Translations under genes and position numbers: made by a program
Notes under the pieces: model-generated
The model's input: only the letters and a program-made list of their open reading frames with translations
Told to the model about the DNA's origin: nothing
Database searches by the model: none
DNA from: an uncultured Clostridia bacterium
GTDB taxonomy: Bacteria > Bacillota > Clostridia > Peptostreptococcales > Anaerovoracaceae
Assembly (NCBI GenBank): GCA_937900415.1
Contig: CALCEY010000009.1
Span: forward strand, 124,001-188,000
DNA length: 64,000 nt
Direction: 5' to 3'
Part shown: positions 43,035 to 50,917 of the stretch, piece by piece
How positions within the stretch are numbered: the first letter of the stretch is position 1
Layout: each line of letters opens with the position of its first letter

Positions 43035-44879
43035 CTAATTATCATTATCCGTAATCCTGTACGTTTCACAAATATCTTCCGTCAGTTCTTTTATAGACGT
43101 TCCGTTCTCAAAGCTGGCTTCAATCAAAGCATCCAGCTTGCTCAAGAACTTGTCCTCATCAAATTTAATCGGCTTACCTATGTGTATCATATTATTGTCT
43201 GTTCTTGCGAGGCCTTCCTCATCCATGAGAATCTCCTCAAAAAGCTTTTCTCCCGGGCGAAGTCCCGTAATCTCTATTTTGATATCCTCCCCCGGTTTAA
43301 AACCTTTCAGCCTTATGAGATTTTCCGCCAGCTCATATATCTTGACGGGCTTTCCCATATCCAGAACAAAAATTTCTCCTCCTTTGGCAAAAAGGCTGGC
43401 CTGAAGTACAAGAGACACCGCCTCCGGTATAGTCATGAAAAACCTCGTTATATCCTTGTGCGTAACCGTAACGGGGCCGCCTTCTTCTATTTGTTTGAGA
43501 AAAAGAGGTATCACCGAGCCGTTGCTCCCCAGAACGTTTCCGAATCTGACGGCGGCATAGCGGGTCTTTTCTGATTTTTTCGCATAAATCTGCACCATCA
43601 TTTCACATATTCTTTTGGACGCTCCCATGACGTTGGTAGGCCTTACAGCCTTGTCAGTAGATATGAGAATGAAATTCTCCACTCCGTATTTGTCTGAAAG
43701 CTTTACTGCATTCAATGTTCCGAGGCAGTTATTCTTGATGGCCTCGTTGGGCGACTTTTCCATGAGCGGAACATGCTTATGCGCTGCGGCATGATAAACT
43801 ATATCCGGCTTATATTTGCTGAATACCGCCTCCATTCGGTCATAGTCTCTGACAGAGCCTATCAGCACGGAAATGTTGGCATAAGGAAAATGTCTTTCAA
43901 GCTCCATCTGTATTTCATATGCGTTGTTTTCATATATATCGAAAATTACCAGCTTTTCAGATCCATAGCTTACTATCTGCCTGCACAGCTCTGAGCCTAT
44001 TGAACCGCCTCCTCCTGTGACCATCACAACCTTGTTGTTTATAAAATCGCCTATTCCATCCTGGTCTACTTCAATCGGGTCTCTTCCGAGCAAATCCTCA
44101 TATTTTACGGGTCTGACTTCTTTAACCAGAGAAGATGTGAGGCTCTTGGAAACTGCCGGCAAAATCTTTACCGTTCTTTTGGTTTCCTGACATAGCTTTA
44201 TTATATTTTTAGTAGTCTCAATATCCGCGGAAGGAATAGCAATTATGATTTCATCTATATTATATTTAACGACATTATCGGCTATGGTCTCCCTTCCTCC
44301 TACTATAGGAACGCCTAAGATGTATTTATTTTTCTTATTTTTATTATCGTCAATGGCGCATACTACCCTTGTGCCTGTTTCCAAGGCTATAAATTCCTTT
44401 ATCAATATAGCCGCTGCCGAGCCCGCTCCTATTACCATAATCTTGTTATTTACTTTTCCTCTCAAGCGCAGTGTTTCTCTTGATTTTAAAACAGCTTTGG
44501 CAAACCTTACGCATATAAAAAGGACAGTCATTATTCCAAAATTAAGCGGGAAATAGCTCCTTGGCATAGAAATCTGCATGAACACATGATAGCACACAAA
44601 AAAAGCCTCAATAATAAACGACGCTTTTATAATCGTAAAAAGTTCATTTGTTGAAGCATATGTCCATACCCTGTTATATAATTTAAACGCTGCCATAACC
44701 GCTACGGTTACCACAAAATAAACGGGCATGCTGCTAATTACACCCATTAAATATCCCTCAGGAATTGACGATATATCAAATCTAAGCACTAATGCAAAGA
44801 GCGAGCTGAAAGCAACGCAGCACACGTCAAGCGCAGCGAGTAAAAAAATTCTAAATCTTTTGCTGTTGAAAAAATCCAT
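43035..44879 (-). CDS. pglF: UDP-GlcNAc 4,6-dehydratase, membrane form (PglF/WbpM/CapD-like)
   Basis: A 614-residue protein with four N-terminal transmembrane helices. A first Rossmann part follows (MVIGAGSAAAILIKEF near 150), then the catalytic SDR domain: VVMVTGGGGSIGSELCRQIV near 290 and STDKAVRPTNVMGASKR near 410, the signature of inverting/retaining 4,6-dehydratases. It converts UDP-GlcNAc to the 4-keto-6-deoxy sugar, the first bacillosamine step. The frame opens at 44942, but GAGGA lies six bases before ATG 44879. First gene of the long operon; a consensus-like promoter is upstream. Confidence 0.88.
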   Translation of the reverse strand: MDFFNSKRFRIFLLAALDVCCVAFSSLFALVLRFDISSIPEGYLMGVISSMPVYFVVTVAVMAAFKLYNRVWTYASTNELFTIIKASFIIEAFFVCYHVFMQISMPRSYFPLNFGIMTVLFICVRFAKAVLKSRETLRLRGKVNNKIMVIGAGSAAAILIKEFIALETGTRVVCAIDDNKNKKNKYILGVPIVGGRETIADNVVKYNIDEIIIAIPSADIETTKNIIKLCQETKRTVKILPAVSKSLTSSLVKEVRPVKYEDLLGRDPIEVDQDGIGDFINNKVVMVTGGGGSIGSELCRQIVSYGSEKLVIFDIYENNAYEIQMELERHFPYANISVLIGSVRDYDRMEAVFSKYKPDIVYHAAAHKHVPLMEKSPNEAIKNNCLGTLNAVKLSDKYGVENFILISTDKAVRPTNVMGASKRICEMMVQIYAKKSEKTRYAAVRFGNVLGSNGSVIPLFLKQIEEGGPVTVTHKDITRFFMTIPEAVSLVLQASLFAKGGEIFVLDMGKPVKIYELAENLIRLKGFKPGEDIKIEITGLRPGEKLFEEILMDEEGLARTDNNMIHIGKPIKFDEDKFLSKLDALIEASFENGTSIKELTEDICETYRITDNDN

Positions 44880-44957
44880 ATTATTCCTCAAAAGTACACA
44901 TACCCCAGCCAAAATAATGTGTTTGGCAGAATTAATTTTCATATGTTTTCACATTTT

Positions 44958-44986
44958 ATTATAATATATATGCTCTCAAAATTCAA
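44958..44986 (-). promoter_or_regulatory. Sigma-A promoter of the polysaccharide operon
   Basis: Minus strand TTGAAT (44981-44986), 17-bp spacer, TATAAT (44958-44963), about 79 bases before ATG 44879. No terminator is seen between here and 23.06 kb, so the operon may span some 22 kb. Internal promoters cannot be excluded. Confidence 0.7.
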
Positions 44987-45228
44987 ACCTTTGCGACAAA
45001 AACTTACAGCATTTCGATAGCAATTTTTCCCGAGCTTCCTTATCAATCCAATGCAAACCGCCTTGACAACCCCATGGCTTAATTGACAACGCCTCCATTC
45101 TCATATAAAATTTTATTATACTGCACAACTTCAGACAAGAAAACGCGCCTTCATCATTCCATTTCAATTGCCGGAAAAGCCTGCGTTCTCGTCGCGCAAA
45201 GACTTTACATGGAGATAAACTATCATTT

Positions 45229-45954
45229 ATGATTCAGAAAAAAACATATTATAAAAATCCAATCCCACATATTGAATTTCCCAAAGGCAGGGTTTCCTGC
45301 ACTCCTTCTTCGGAATCCCTCATAACATTGGAGCAGATAGCGCCCCATGCGAAGGGCAGAATAATATACGAACCTGTCTATTTTAAGCTCGGCCTTGCCG
45401 GTTCCGTAAGTCAATGCAGACTAAGAGAAGGAGCCGCTGCCAGATTGCTTAAAGCGCTGGACATGCTCCCCTCTGAATACGGTTTTAAAATTTTCGATGC
45501 ATGGAGAACGTTCGAACTCCAGACAACGCTTTACAACAAATACAAAGATATGATAATTAAAAACTGCGCGGACTGTACAGACGCGGAGTCAGATATCATA
45601 GCAAACCAATATGTATCTGTCCCCGCGAATGATCCCGAAAACCCTCCTGTTCATACCACCGGCGGTTCTGTAGATCTTACCATAATAAGAATAAATGACA
45701 ATCAGGAGCTCAATATGGGCACAGTTTTTGATTTTTTCGGAGAAAGAGCTTCATCCGATTATTTTGAGCTTCAAAGCAGATGCCTCAGCTTGCTGGATGA
45801 AGAGATCCGAAAAAACAGACGTATGCTTTACAACATTATGATTTGTGCCGGATTTTCCAACCTGCCGTCGGAATGGTGGCATTACGACTACGGCAACGCT
45901 TACTGGGCTTTTTCCACAGGCTGCAATGCCATATACAAGGGTATTTTTAAATAA
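45229..45954 (+). CDS. D-Ala-D-Ala dipeptidase family protein (VanX/DdpX, M15)
   Basis: A 241-residue protein with the VanX-type active site: FDAWR near residue 90, VHTTGGSVDL (HxxxxxxD zinc motif) near 142, and SEWWHYDYGN (Glu base, zinc His) near 217. No signal peptide is evident, so it is probably cytoplasmic, like VanX. It would split D-Ala-D-Ala, for dipeptide use or wall turnover. No vanH/vanA partners are present, so this is not evidence of glycopeptide resistance. Divergent from the polysaccharide operon and convergent with the XRE gene. Confidence 0.8.
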   Translation: MIQKKTYYKNPIPHIEFPKGRVSCTPSSESLITLEQIAPHAKGRIIYEPVYFKLGLAGSVSQCRLREGAAARLLKALDMLPSEYGFKIFDAWRTFELQTTLYNKYKDMIIKNCADCTDAESDIIANQYVSVPANDPENPPVHTTGGSVDLTIIRINDNQELNMGTVFDFFGERASSDYFELQSRCLSLLDEEIRKNRRMLYNIMICAGFSNLPSEWWHYDYGNAYWAFSTGCNAIYKGIFK

Positions 45955-46018
45955 ATTTTATCAACATCAAATTCAAAGACGACCGGATACTATTGCTCTG
46001 TCTGCATCGTTTAAATCC

Positions 46019-46387
46019 TTATTCTTTATGCAAAACATTGTCTGCATATATCATGCTTATCTCTCTGAAATCCTTAAGCTGCTTAAGGCTGCATGCGCGC
46101 AGTATTCCTACTATGTCGTCGCATATTTGCATCGCCTCCGTATCCTCATCAACGGCATAAAGCTTTCCTGCCAATATATAATCAGAAGTCACTCCGAGGG
46201 CTTGCTTCAATAAAAACAAGGTTCTTATGGAAACACCCTTATTTCCATATTCAACGTCAGCTATAAACTGAGCTGAAACATCTATCATTTCAGCAAGAGC
46301 TTCTCTGGTAATTCCCCTGGATTCTCTGATTACTCTTATTCTTCTTCCCATCGAAATCTGATTCAATTCTTTTAAGTTATCAAACAT
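46019..46387 (-). CDS. XRE-family regulator, paralogue 5
   Basis: A 122-residue protein with the family HTH (MGRRIRVIRESRGITREALA, FIADVEYGNKG) and C-terminal helices (ILRACSLKQLKDFREISMIY). Most similar in layout to 17038 and 18136. The frame opens at TTG 46405, but AAGGAGGA is seven bases before ATG 46387. It follows the LCP gene at 46719 and the LCP terminator, as other copies follow LCP genes. A 16-bp upstream motif is shared with 18550. Probably regulates adjacent surface-glycan genes or itself; not demonstrated. Confidence 0.82.
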   Translation of the reverse strand: MFDNLKELNQISMGRRIRVIRESRGITREALAEMIDVSAQFIADVEYGNKGVSIRTLFLLKQALGVTSDYILAGKLYAVDEDTEAMQICDDIVGILRACSLKQLKDFREISMIYADNVLHKE

Positions 46388-46437
46388 CTTTTGTTCCTCC
46401 TTCAAATTGTAATTTACTTCGAGAGCTCCTTTTCTAC

Positions 46438-46453
46438 ATTCTTAAAGTTAATA
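46438..46453 (-). promoter_or_regulatory. Candidate XRE operator upstream of paralogue 5
   Basis: CATTCTTAAAGTTAAT is identical to 18550-18565 and lies 51 bases upstream of the start codon, as at the other locus. The surrounding sequence is otherwise different, which makes selection on the motif more likely here than between the adjacent copies. Confidence 0.5.
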
Positions 46454-46607
46454 TTTTTATTACCGAGCCAAAATATACCGACAGATGTTTTATCTATCAC
46501 TCTGAGACTATTTTGTCGAAATTTGTCGACTATCGCGGCCATTCAAAAATATCTCGCCTTACAGAAGCTCTTCGACTTATTAAAAGGTTTCCGCCTTTCA
46601 AAAAATA

Positions 46608-46640
46608 AAACTTTCCGAGCCTGAATGACGCGGAAAGTTT
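46608..46640 (-). terminator. Terminator after the LCP gene at 46719
   Basis: Perfect 10-bp stem AAACTTTCCG/CGGAAAGTTT, 13-nt loop, followed on the minus strand by TTATTTTTTG. Ends the LCP transcript before the XRE gene. Confidence 0.8.
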
Positions 46641-46718
46641 ATTTATAAAATAAGGTTATTGCTGTAATTTTTGTAATGGTGCAAAAGCAAAATCAGCTTT
46701 TCATAAATTACCTACGCC

Positions 46719-48380
46719 TTAGGAGGCTGTCTGTCCTCCGGAATTTCCCGTATTCCCGGAAGTTCCCGAATTATCATCGCCGCCGGGCTTTTCCGGTTCA
46801 GGCTCAGGTGGATCTGTCGTCTCAGGCGGATCTGTCGGCTCCGTAGGTTTTTCCGCAGGAGGGTCAGTCGGCCCCGGTTTTCCCGGATCAACCGCCGGCT
46901 CGTCAGGTTCAACAGGTTTGACAGGTTCGACAGGTTCGGAAGGCTTTTCAGGAACGCTCTCCTGAGGCTTATTAGGCTTTATTTCCGTTTCCTCGTCCTT
47001 AAGCTGATTTGACTGCCTTGCAGCTTCTATCCTCTGTGCGATAGTAGAGCTTATGCTGCTGACAGTAGCAGAAATCATGTAATCTTCGCGACCGAAGAAT
47101 TCTTTATGCAGTTTTATGACATTATCTGCAAGATTAGAAGGGAAAACATATGAAACCCCGTCTATATATCCTGTACTCACATTATACGGCCATCCGGTGG
47201 TATCTGTAATATTATACTGAGGCAACCTTATCGCCAATCCGAGAATATCATTCTTGGAAAGGTTTGTTTTAACCTGCGGCGTCATCATTTTGATTATTTT
47301 TTTCAACTCCTTGAAGGACATTTCCTTCATCTCGTCCATTACAAGCGAAATTACTGTACGCATTCTTTCAGTACGCTTAAAGTCGTCGCCGACGCCCTTT
47401 CTTATCCTTCCATAAGAAACGGCCTGTACGCCTTCAAGAGTCTGAACTCCCGCCTTTTCCACCAGCTTATAATCATCGCGGCCTATATTCTCTGCCGTTT
47501 CAATGGTATACTTGTTAAGCTGATTTATTTCATAGTCCTGAACGTCTACTTCTATTCCCCCTACGGCGTCTACTAAATCTGCCACCGCCTTGAAGTTCAC
47601 TACCACATAATTACTTATATTGAGATCCATAGCCTGATTCATTGTCTTCATAGTCATTTCAGGCCCGTCATAATAGCAGGCATGGGTAATTTTATCATAA
47701 GTAGACGTATCTCCCATCTTCATGTAAGTATCTCTGTAAACGGAAAGCAGTTTGACTTCGTTGGTATCTTTATTTATGCTTACCATCATTATGGCGTCGC
47801 TTCTCGTATTGTCAAGATTGTCCATATCCCGGCTGTCAACGCCAAGCAGCAGAATGTTGTAATATCCGTCTACATCTACCAGCGAAAGATCATAATCCTC
47901 AGGAGTTGCTTTATGTATATCATCGAAGATCGAACTGAAATAAGCGTACGCCAAAGCTCCGCCGACTATTATTATAACAAGCAGCGCTATGGAAACGATG
48001 AAGGCAACCTTTTTCCAGGTTTTAAGCCCTTTAAACCAGTTTTTAAAGCGTGCAAGCTTTTTACCCTTAGTCTTTTTTTCTCCGTTCGTTTCTGAAAATT
48101 TATTCTCTGCGGAAACCTCATCTCCCGGAGACGATTTCCCTTTTTCTTCCGATAAACTTACTGCAGAGCTTACAATATCAGCGGCATTGTTTTCATTTTT
48201 TACCGCGGCAGCTTTGTTATCTTCGTTTTCGGAAACAGCTTTATTTATTGCGGCTGCGTCTATAGAAGCAGTGGATTCTCTTCTGAGTTTTTCTTCGAAA
48301 CGTGCTTTACGCCCCTTGTCCCTGGACACATTGATTTCTTTTTCTTTCGCAGCCTGTTTTTTTCGTTCTGTTCTGCTCAT
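46719..48380 (-). CDS. LytR-CpsA-Psr (LCP) family protein with a long Pro/Glu-rich tail
   Basis: A 553-residue protein: a charged cytoplasmic N-terminus of about 115 residues, one transmembrane helix (VAFIVSIALLVIIIVGGALA) and an LCP domain at about 170-400. The domain has NILLLGVDSRD, RSDAIMMVSINKDTNEV, SVYRDTYMKM, DAVGGIEVDVQDYEI and RIRKGVGDDFKRTERMRTV. A tail of about 85 residues rich in Pro, Glu, Lys, Asp, Gly and Ser comes last, coded by short DNA repeats. It should attach a glycopolymer to peptidoglycan; the tail probably spans the wall. Start ATG 48380 has AAGGAAG; the longer frame from 48410 lacks a site. Confidence 0.9.
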   Translation of the reverse strand: MSRTERKKQAAKEKEINVSRDKGRKARFEEKLRRESTASIDAAAINKAVSENEDNKAAAVKNENNAADIVSSAVSLSEEKGKSSPGDEVSAENKFSETNGEKKTKGKKLARFKNWFKGLKTWKKVAFIVSIALLVIIIVGGALAYAYFSSIFDDIHKATPEDYDLSLVDVDGYYNILLLGVDSRDMDNLDNTRSDAIMMVSINKDTNEVKLLSVYRDTYMKMGDTSTYDKITHACYYDGPEMTMKTMNQAMDLNISNYVVVNFKAVADLVDAVGGIEVDVQDYEINQLNKYTIETAENIGRDDYKLVEKAGVQTLEGVQAVSYGRIRKGVGDDFKRTERMRTVISLVMDEMKEMSFKELKKIIKMMTPQVKTNLSKNDILGLAIRLPQYNITDTTGWPYNVSTGYIDGVSYVFPSNLADNVIKLHKEFFGREDYMISATVSSISSTIAQRIEAARQSNQLKDEETEIKPNKPQESVPEKPSEPVEPVKPVEPDEPAVDPGKPGPTDPPAEKPTEPTDPPETTDPPEPEPEKPGGDDNSGTSGNTGNSGGQTAS

Positions 48381-48425
48381 TTTTATCTTCCTTTTTTGTT
48401 GAAAAGTCACTTTTTACAGTTTTTT

Positions 48426-48454
48426 AGTTTATCACATATATGTCTTTTTGTAAA
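48426..48454 (-). promoter_or_regulatory. Sigma-A promoter of the LCP gene
   Basis: Minus strand TTTACA (48449-48454), 17-bp spacer, TAAACT (48426-48431), about 46 bases before the start ATG 48380. Confidence 0.55.
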
Positions 48455-48597
48455 GTTTACGGAAGCAATATAAAAGCTTTCCAACGTATTTGAAAACGTC
48501 AGACTCAAATGTCGGCAAAACGTCAGGCGCAAATCTCAGCCGCCAAATAAAAAATGCCGCCGTGTTTTGACACCCATTCACACCGATGGACTGCGGA

Positions 48598-48711
48598 GCC
48601 GGCAGTCTACTATGATGATCTGTGAAGCCGGCAGTCTGCGAGGTCGGCGAATTAGAGAAGCTGTCAGACTACGAAAGCAGCAAACTCAGATAGTCCGGCA
48701 GTCTGCGAGGT
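48598..48711. repeat. Short direct repeats in the LCP-spoVAE gap
   Basis: CCGGCAGTCT occurs three times (from 48599, 48628, 48695), and the last two extend to an identical 17 bp, CCGGCAGTCTGCGAGGT (48628-48644 and 48695-48711). The roughly 400-bp gap has no plausible gene. It contains a promoter on the LCP side and a terminator on the spoVAE side. Confidence 0.6.
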
Positions 48712-48736
48712 AGAAGGGTTGCCGAACCTCGTCAAA

Positions 48737-48766
48737 AAGCTCCTCAACATGCTTATTGAAGAGCTT
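48737..48766 (-). terminator. Terminator of the spoVA operon
   Basis: AAGCTCCTCAA pairs with TTGAAGAGCTT with one mismatch, and the minus strand continues TTTTTGACG. It lies 51 bases after the spoVAE stop. Confidence 0.65.
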
Positions 48767-48816
48767 ATTAAAAAATTTTTACAAAATTTTATCTAAAAGG
48801 CTGCCGCCCAAAGGCT

Positions 48817-49173
48817 CTATTTTTTAGGAGATTTCGGATTAAACAGCAATGCTATTATATAGCCGAGAGTCAAAGCCACTCCTATCCCTGCCGCCGTTGC
48901 CTCAAGAGGCCCCGTAACCGCCGGCAGAAATCCATGCTTCGCTCCCTCCATCGCTCCTTTTGCCAAAGAATAACCAAATCCGGGCAAAGGAACTGTAGCG
49001 CCGTTTCCGGCCAAATCGACTATAGGCTGATATAAATTAAGCGCTTGAAGCACGACTCCTGAAACCACGAATATGACCAGGATTCTGGGAGCCGTCAGAG
49101 CTGTGGTATCCATCAATATCTGTCCTATTACGCACAAGGCTCCGCCTATTATAAACGCCCACAAGTATTCCAT
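48817..49173 (-). CDS. spoVAE: Stage V sporulation protein AE (SpoVAE/SpoVAEB)
   Basis: A 118-residue membrane protein with about four hydrophobic segments (MEYLWAFIIGGALCVIGQIL, TAPRILVIFVVSGVVLQAL) and PLPGFGYSLAKGAMEGAKHG, the conserved SpoVAE core. It is part of the inner-membrane complex that moves dipicolinic acid into the forespore and out during germination. Start ATG 49173 overlaps the spoVAD stop (TGATG) with GGAGG seven bases upstream; the GTG one codon earlier is less likely. It would be made in the forespore under sigma-G, as in relatives. Confidence 0.92.
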   Translation of the reverse strand: MEYLWAFIIGGALCVIGQILMDTTALTAPRILVIFVVSGVVLQALNLYQPIVDLAGNGATVPLPGFGYSLAKGAMEGAKHGFLPAVTGPLEATAAGIGVALTLGYIIALLFNPKSPKK

Positions 49174-50315
49174 CACTCCACCTCCAGCGAAACTGCATGA
49201 GCTATGCCGGGTATGCTTTCGCCCTGAAAAGGCGATATAGTAGAAAGCATCGCCCCGGTTGACATAAGCAGTAATCTTTTCAGTCTGCCTGCTTCCATTT
49301 CTTTCAGCAGATGTCCTGCGAAAACCGAGGCTGAACAGCCGCAGCCGCTTCCGCCGCTATGGACATCCTGCTCCTTTGTAAACAACATGGTTCCGCAATC
49401 ATCATAATGGGAAAAAATCATTTTCTTATTGACTCCTGCGTCGGCAAGCAAATCTTTCATTATGTCCTTCCCGATAAAGCCAAGGTCTCCCGTAACGACC
49501 AAATCGTAATAATCAAGCGTCCTCTCTGTATCTTCAAGGTGATTGAGCAATGTGTCAACGGCAGCCGGAGCCATAGCCGCCCCCATCTGATTCGCGTCCT
49601 TTATTCCGGCATCTATAACCTTTCCTATAGTTGCCGCCTCTACCCTTACTTTGTTTCCTCCGGCAGATAAAACGGAGCTTGCGGCTTCTGACGAAACGAG
49701 ATTGCCGTAATTGGCCGAATCACCATCAAAAGTCGAACCGCTGCCGGAAGCAGAAGTTCCCCCGGAATCGGAACCGCTGCCGGAAGCAGAAATTACCACG
49801 CTTCCTGCCGCCGTCGCAGTCCACTGCGCCGAAGGAGGCCTCTGGTTCCCGTGCTCTACGGGCATCCTGAACTGTCTTTCCGCCGTACAAAAATGACTCG
49901 AAGCCCCTACTAACACATTTCTTGCAAAGCCTCCGTCTATCAGCATAGACCCCAGTACCAATGATTCAGTCATAGTGGAACATGCTCCGTACAGGCCCAG
50001 AAAGGGAATGTGCAAGTCCCTTGCCATAAAGGACGATGACATGAGCTGATTGAGTAAATCTCCGCTCAGCATTACATCTATTTCTCTTTCAGTTATGTCG
50101 GCACGGCTTGCAGCCTTAAGCATAGCCTCTTTGAGCATCTTGCTTTCAGCTTTTTCCCATGATTTTTCTCCGTACATATCGTCTTTAAGAACTATATCGA
50201 AATTTTTTCCAAGAGGGCCTTCCCCCTCTTTCTGCCCGACCACGCTCCCCCGGCCTCTTATTACAGGTCTTTGCTCAAATATTACCGACTGTTTTCCTCT
50301 CTTTTTATATACCAT
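49173..50315 (-). CDS. spoVAD: Stage V sporulation protein AD (SpoVAD) with Ser/Gly-rich insertion
   Basis: A 380-residue thiolase-fold protein that binds dipicolinic acid: LSGDLLNQLM near 83, LYGACSTMTESL near 108, SSHFCTAERQFR near 139, MGAAMAPAAVDTL near 243, SGGSGCGCSASV near 332. The B. subtilis protein is about 40 residues shorter. The excess is an insertion at about residues 176-221, after the GSVVIS strand, made largely of Ser, Gly and Asp (SASGSGSDSGGT then SASGSGSTFDG). It is encoded by a DNA repeat of 36-bp period, so it can change length in frame. Forms one operon with spoVAC and spoVAE. Confidence 0.93.
   Translation of the reverse strand: MVYKKRGKQSVIFEQRPVIRGRGSVVGQKEGEGPLGKNFDIVLKDDMYGEKSWEKAESKMLKEAMLKAASRADITEREIDVMLSGDLLNQLMSSSFMARDLHIPFLGLYGACSTMTESLVLGSMLIDGGFARNVLVGASSHFCTAERQFRMPVEHGNQRPPSAQWTATAAGSVVISASGSGSDSGGTSASGSGSTFDGDSANYGNLVSSEAASSVLSAGGNKVRVEAATIGKVIDAGIKDANQMGAAMAPAAVDTLLNHLEDTERTLDYYDLVVTGDLGFIGKDIMKDLLADAGVNKKMIFSHYDDCGTMLFTKEQDVHSGGSGCGCSASVFAGHLLKEMEAGRLKRLLLMSTGAMLSTISPFQGESIPGIAHAVSLEVE
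49735..49791. repeat. 36-bp-period direct repeat inside spoVAD
   Basis: GAACCGCTGCCGGAAGCAGAA (21 bp, split here as 49735-49755 and 49771-49791) occurs twice with identical sequence and a 36-bp period. Twelve codons per unit keep the frame, so gain or loss of units changes only the length of the Ser/Gly insertion. Confidence 0.85.
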
Positions 50316-50331
50316 CCTTTTCAGCTTCCTC

Positions 50332-50811
50332 CTATAAAAGTCCTATGAGCCAATATATTACTCCTACAGCTACGCCGGCTGAAATCCCGCATACGAGCAC
50401 AGGACCGGCAAGCTTAAACATGTTGGCGCCTACTCCCAAAACAGGCCCCTCTTTTTTGTATTCTATGGCCGGAGCCACCATGGAATTGGCAAAGCCGGTT
50501 ATAGGCACGATAACTCCCGCCCCGGCGAACTTTGCTATAACGTCAAACACCCCTATCCCGGTCAGGAGCTGAGCCGCTGCAATAAGAGTTATCGTCACAA
50601 AGGTTCCGGCATCTTTCTCTTCAACTCCCATCTCAATCAGCGTATTCTGAAACCAGAGAGCAGCCATGCAAATAAAGCCGCCTACCGTGAATGCCTTTAA
50701 GGCATTGGAAAAATATTTCGGCTTCGGAGTAAACTGCCTGGCATATTTTTCGTAAGCCTTAGCTATATCCTTTTTATCAGGCTGCTGTTTTTCCTCATTG
50801 TCATTTGTCAT
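50332..50811 (-). CDS. spoVAC: Stage V sporulation protein AC (SpoVAC)
   Basis: A 159-residue membrane protein with about four hydrophobic segments; KYFSNALKAFTVGGFIC, TGIGVFDVIAKFAGAGVIVP and ITGFANSMVAPAIEYKKEG are the conserved SpoVAC core. In B. subtilis SpoVAC is a mechanosensitive channel for dipicolinate. It is the first gene of the operon, 17 bases before spoVAD, with GAAAGGAG before its ATG. The divergent gap to maf is short (about 105 bases) and I do not see a convincing sigma-G promoter by eye. Confidence 0.93.
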   Translation of the reverse strand: MTNDNEEKQQPDKKDIAKAYEKYARQFTPKPKYFSNALKAFTVGGFICMAALWFQNTLIEMGVEEKDAGTFVTITLIAAAQLLTGIGVFDVIAKFAGAGVIVPITGFANSMVAPAIEYKKEGPVLGVGANMFKLAGPVLVCGISAGVAVGVIYWLIGLL

Positions 50812-50917
50812 ATCTGCCTTGCACTCCTTTCGTTTTCATTTTTAGTATTTCCATTTTTTTAGATTTATGCGATAATGTAAAAAACTTCTTTTTCGGATGA
50901 GACAAAACGGAGGCAAA

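Noticed and set aside
44976..45167. 63-codon minus-strand frame upstream of the capsule promoter
   Set aside because: It overlaps the -35 region, lacks a ribosome site and has no recognisable features.
45229..45954. Vancomycin resistance gene vanX
   Set aside because: No vanH, vanA/B or vanRS genes are present; stand-alone dipeptidases of this family are common in bacteria.
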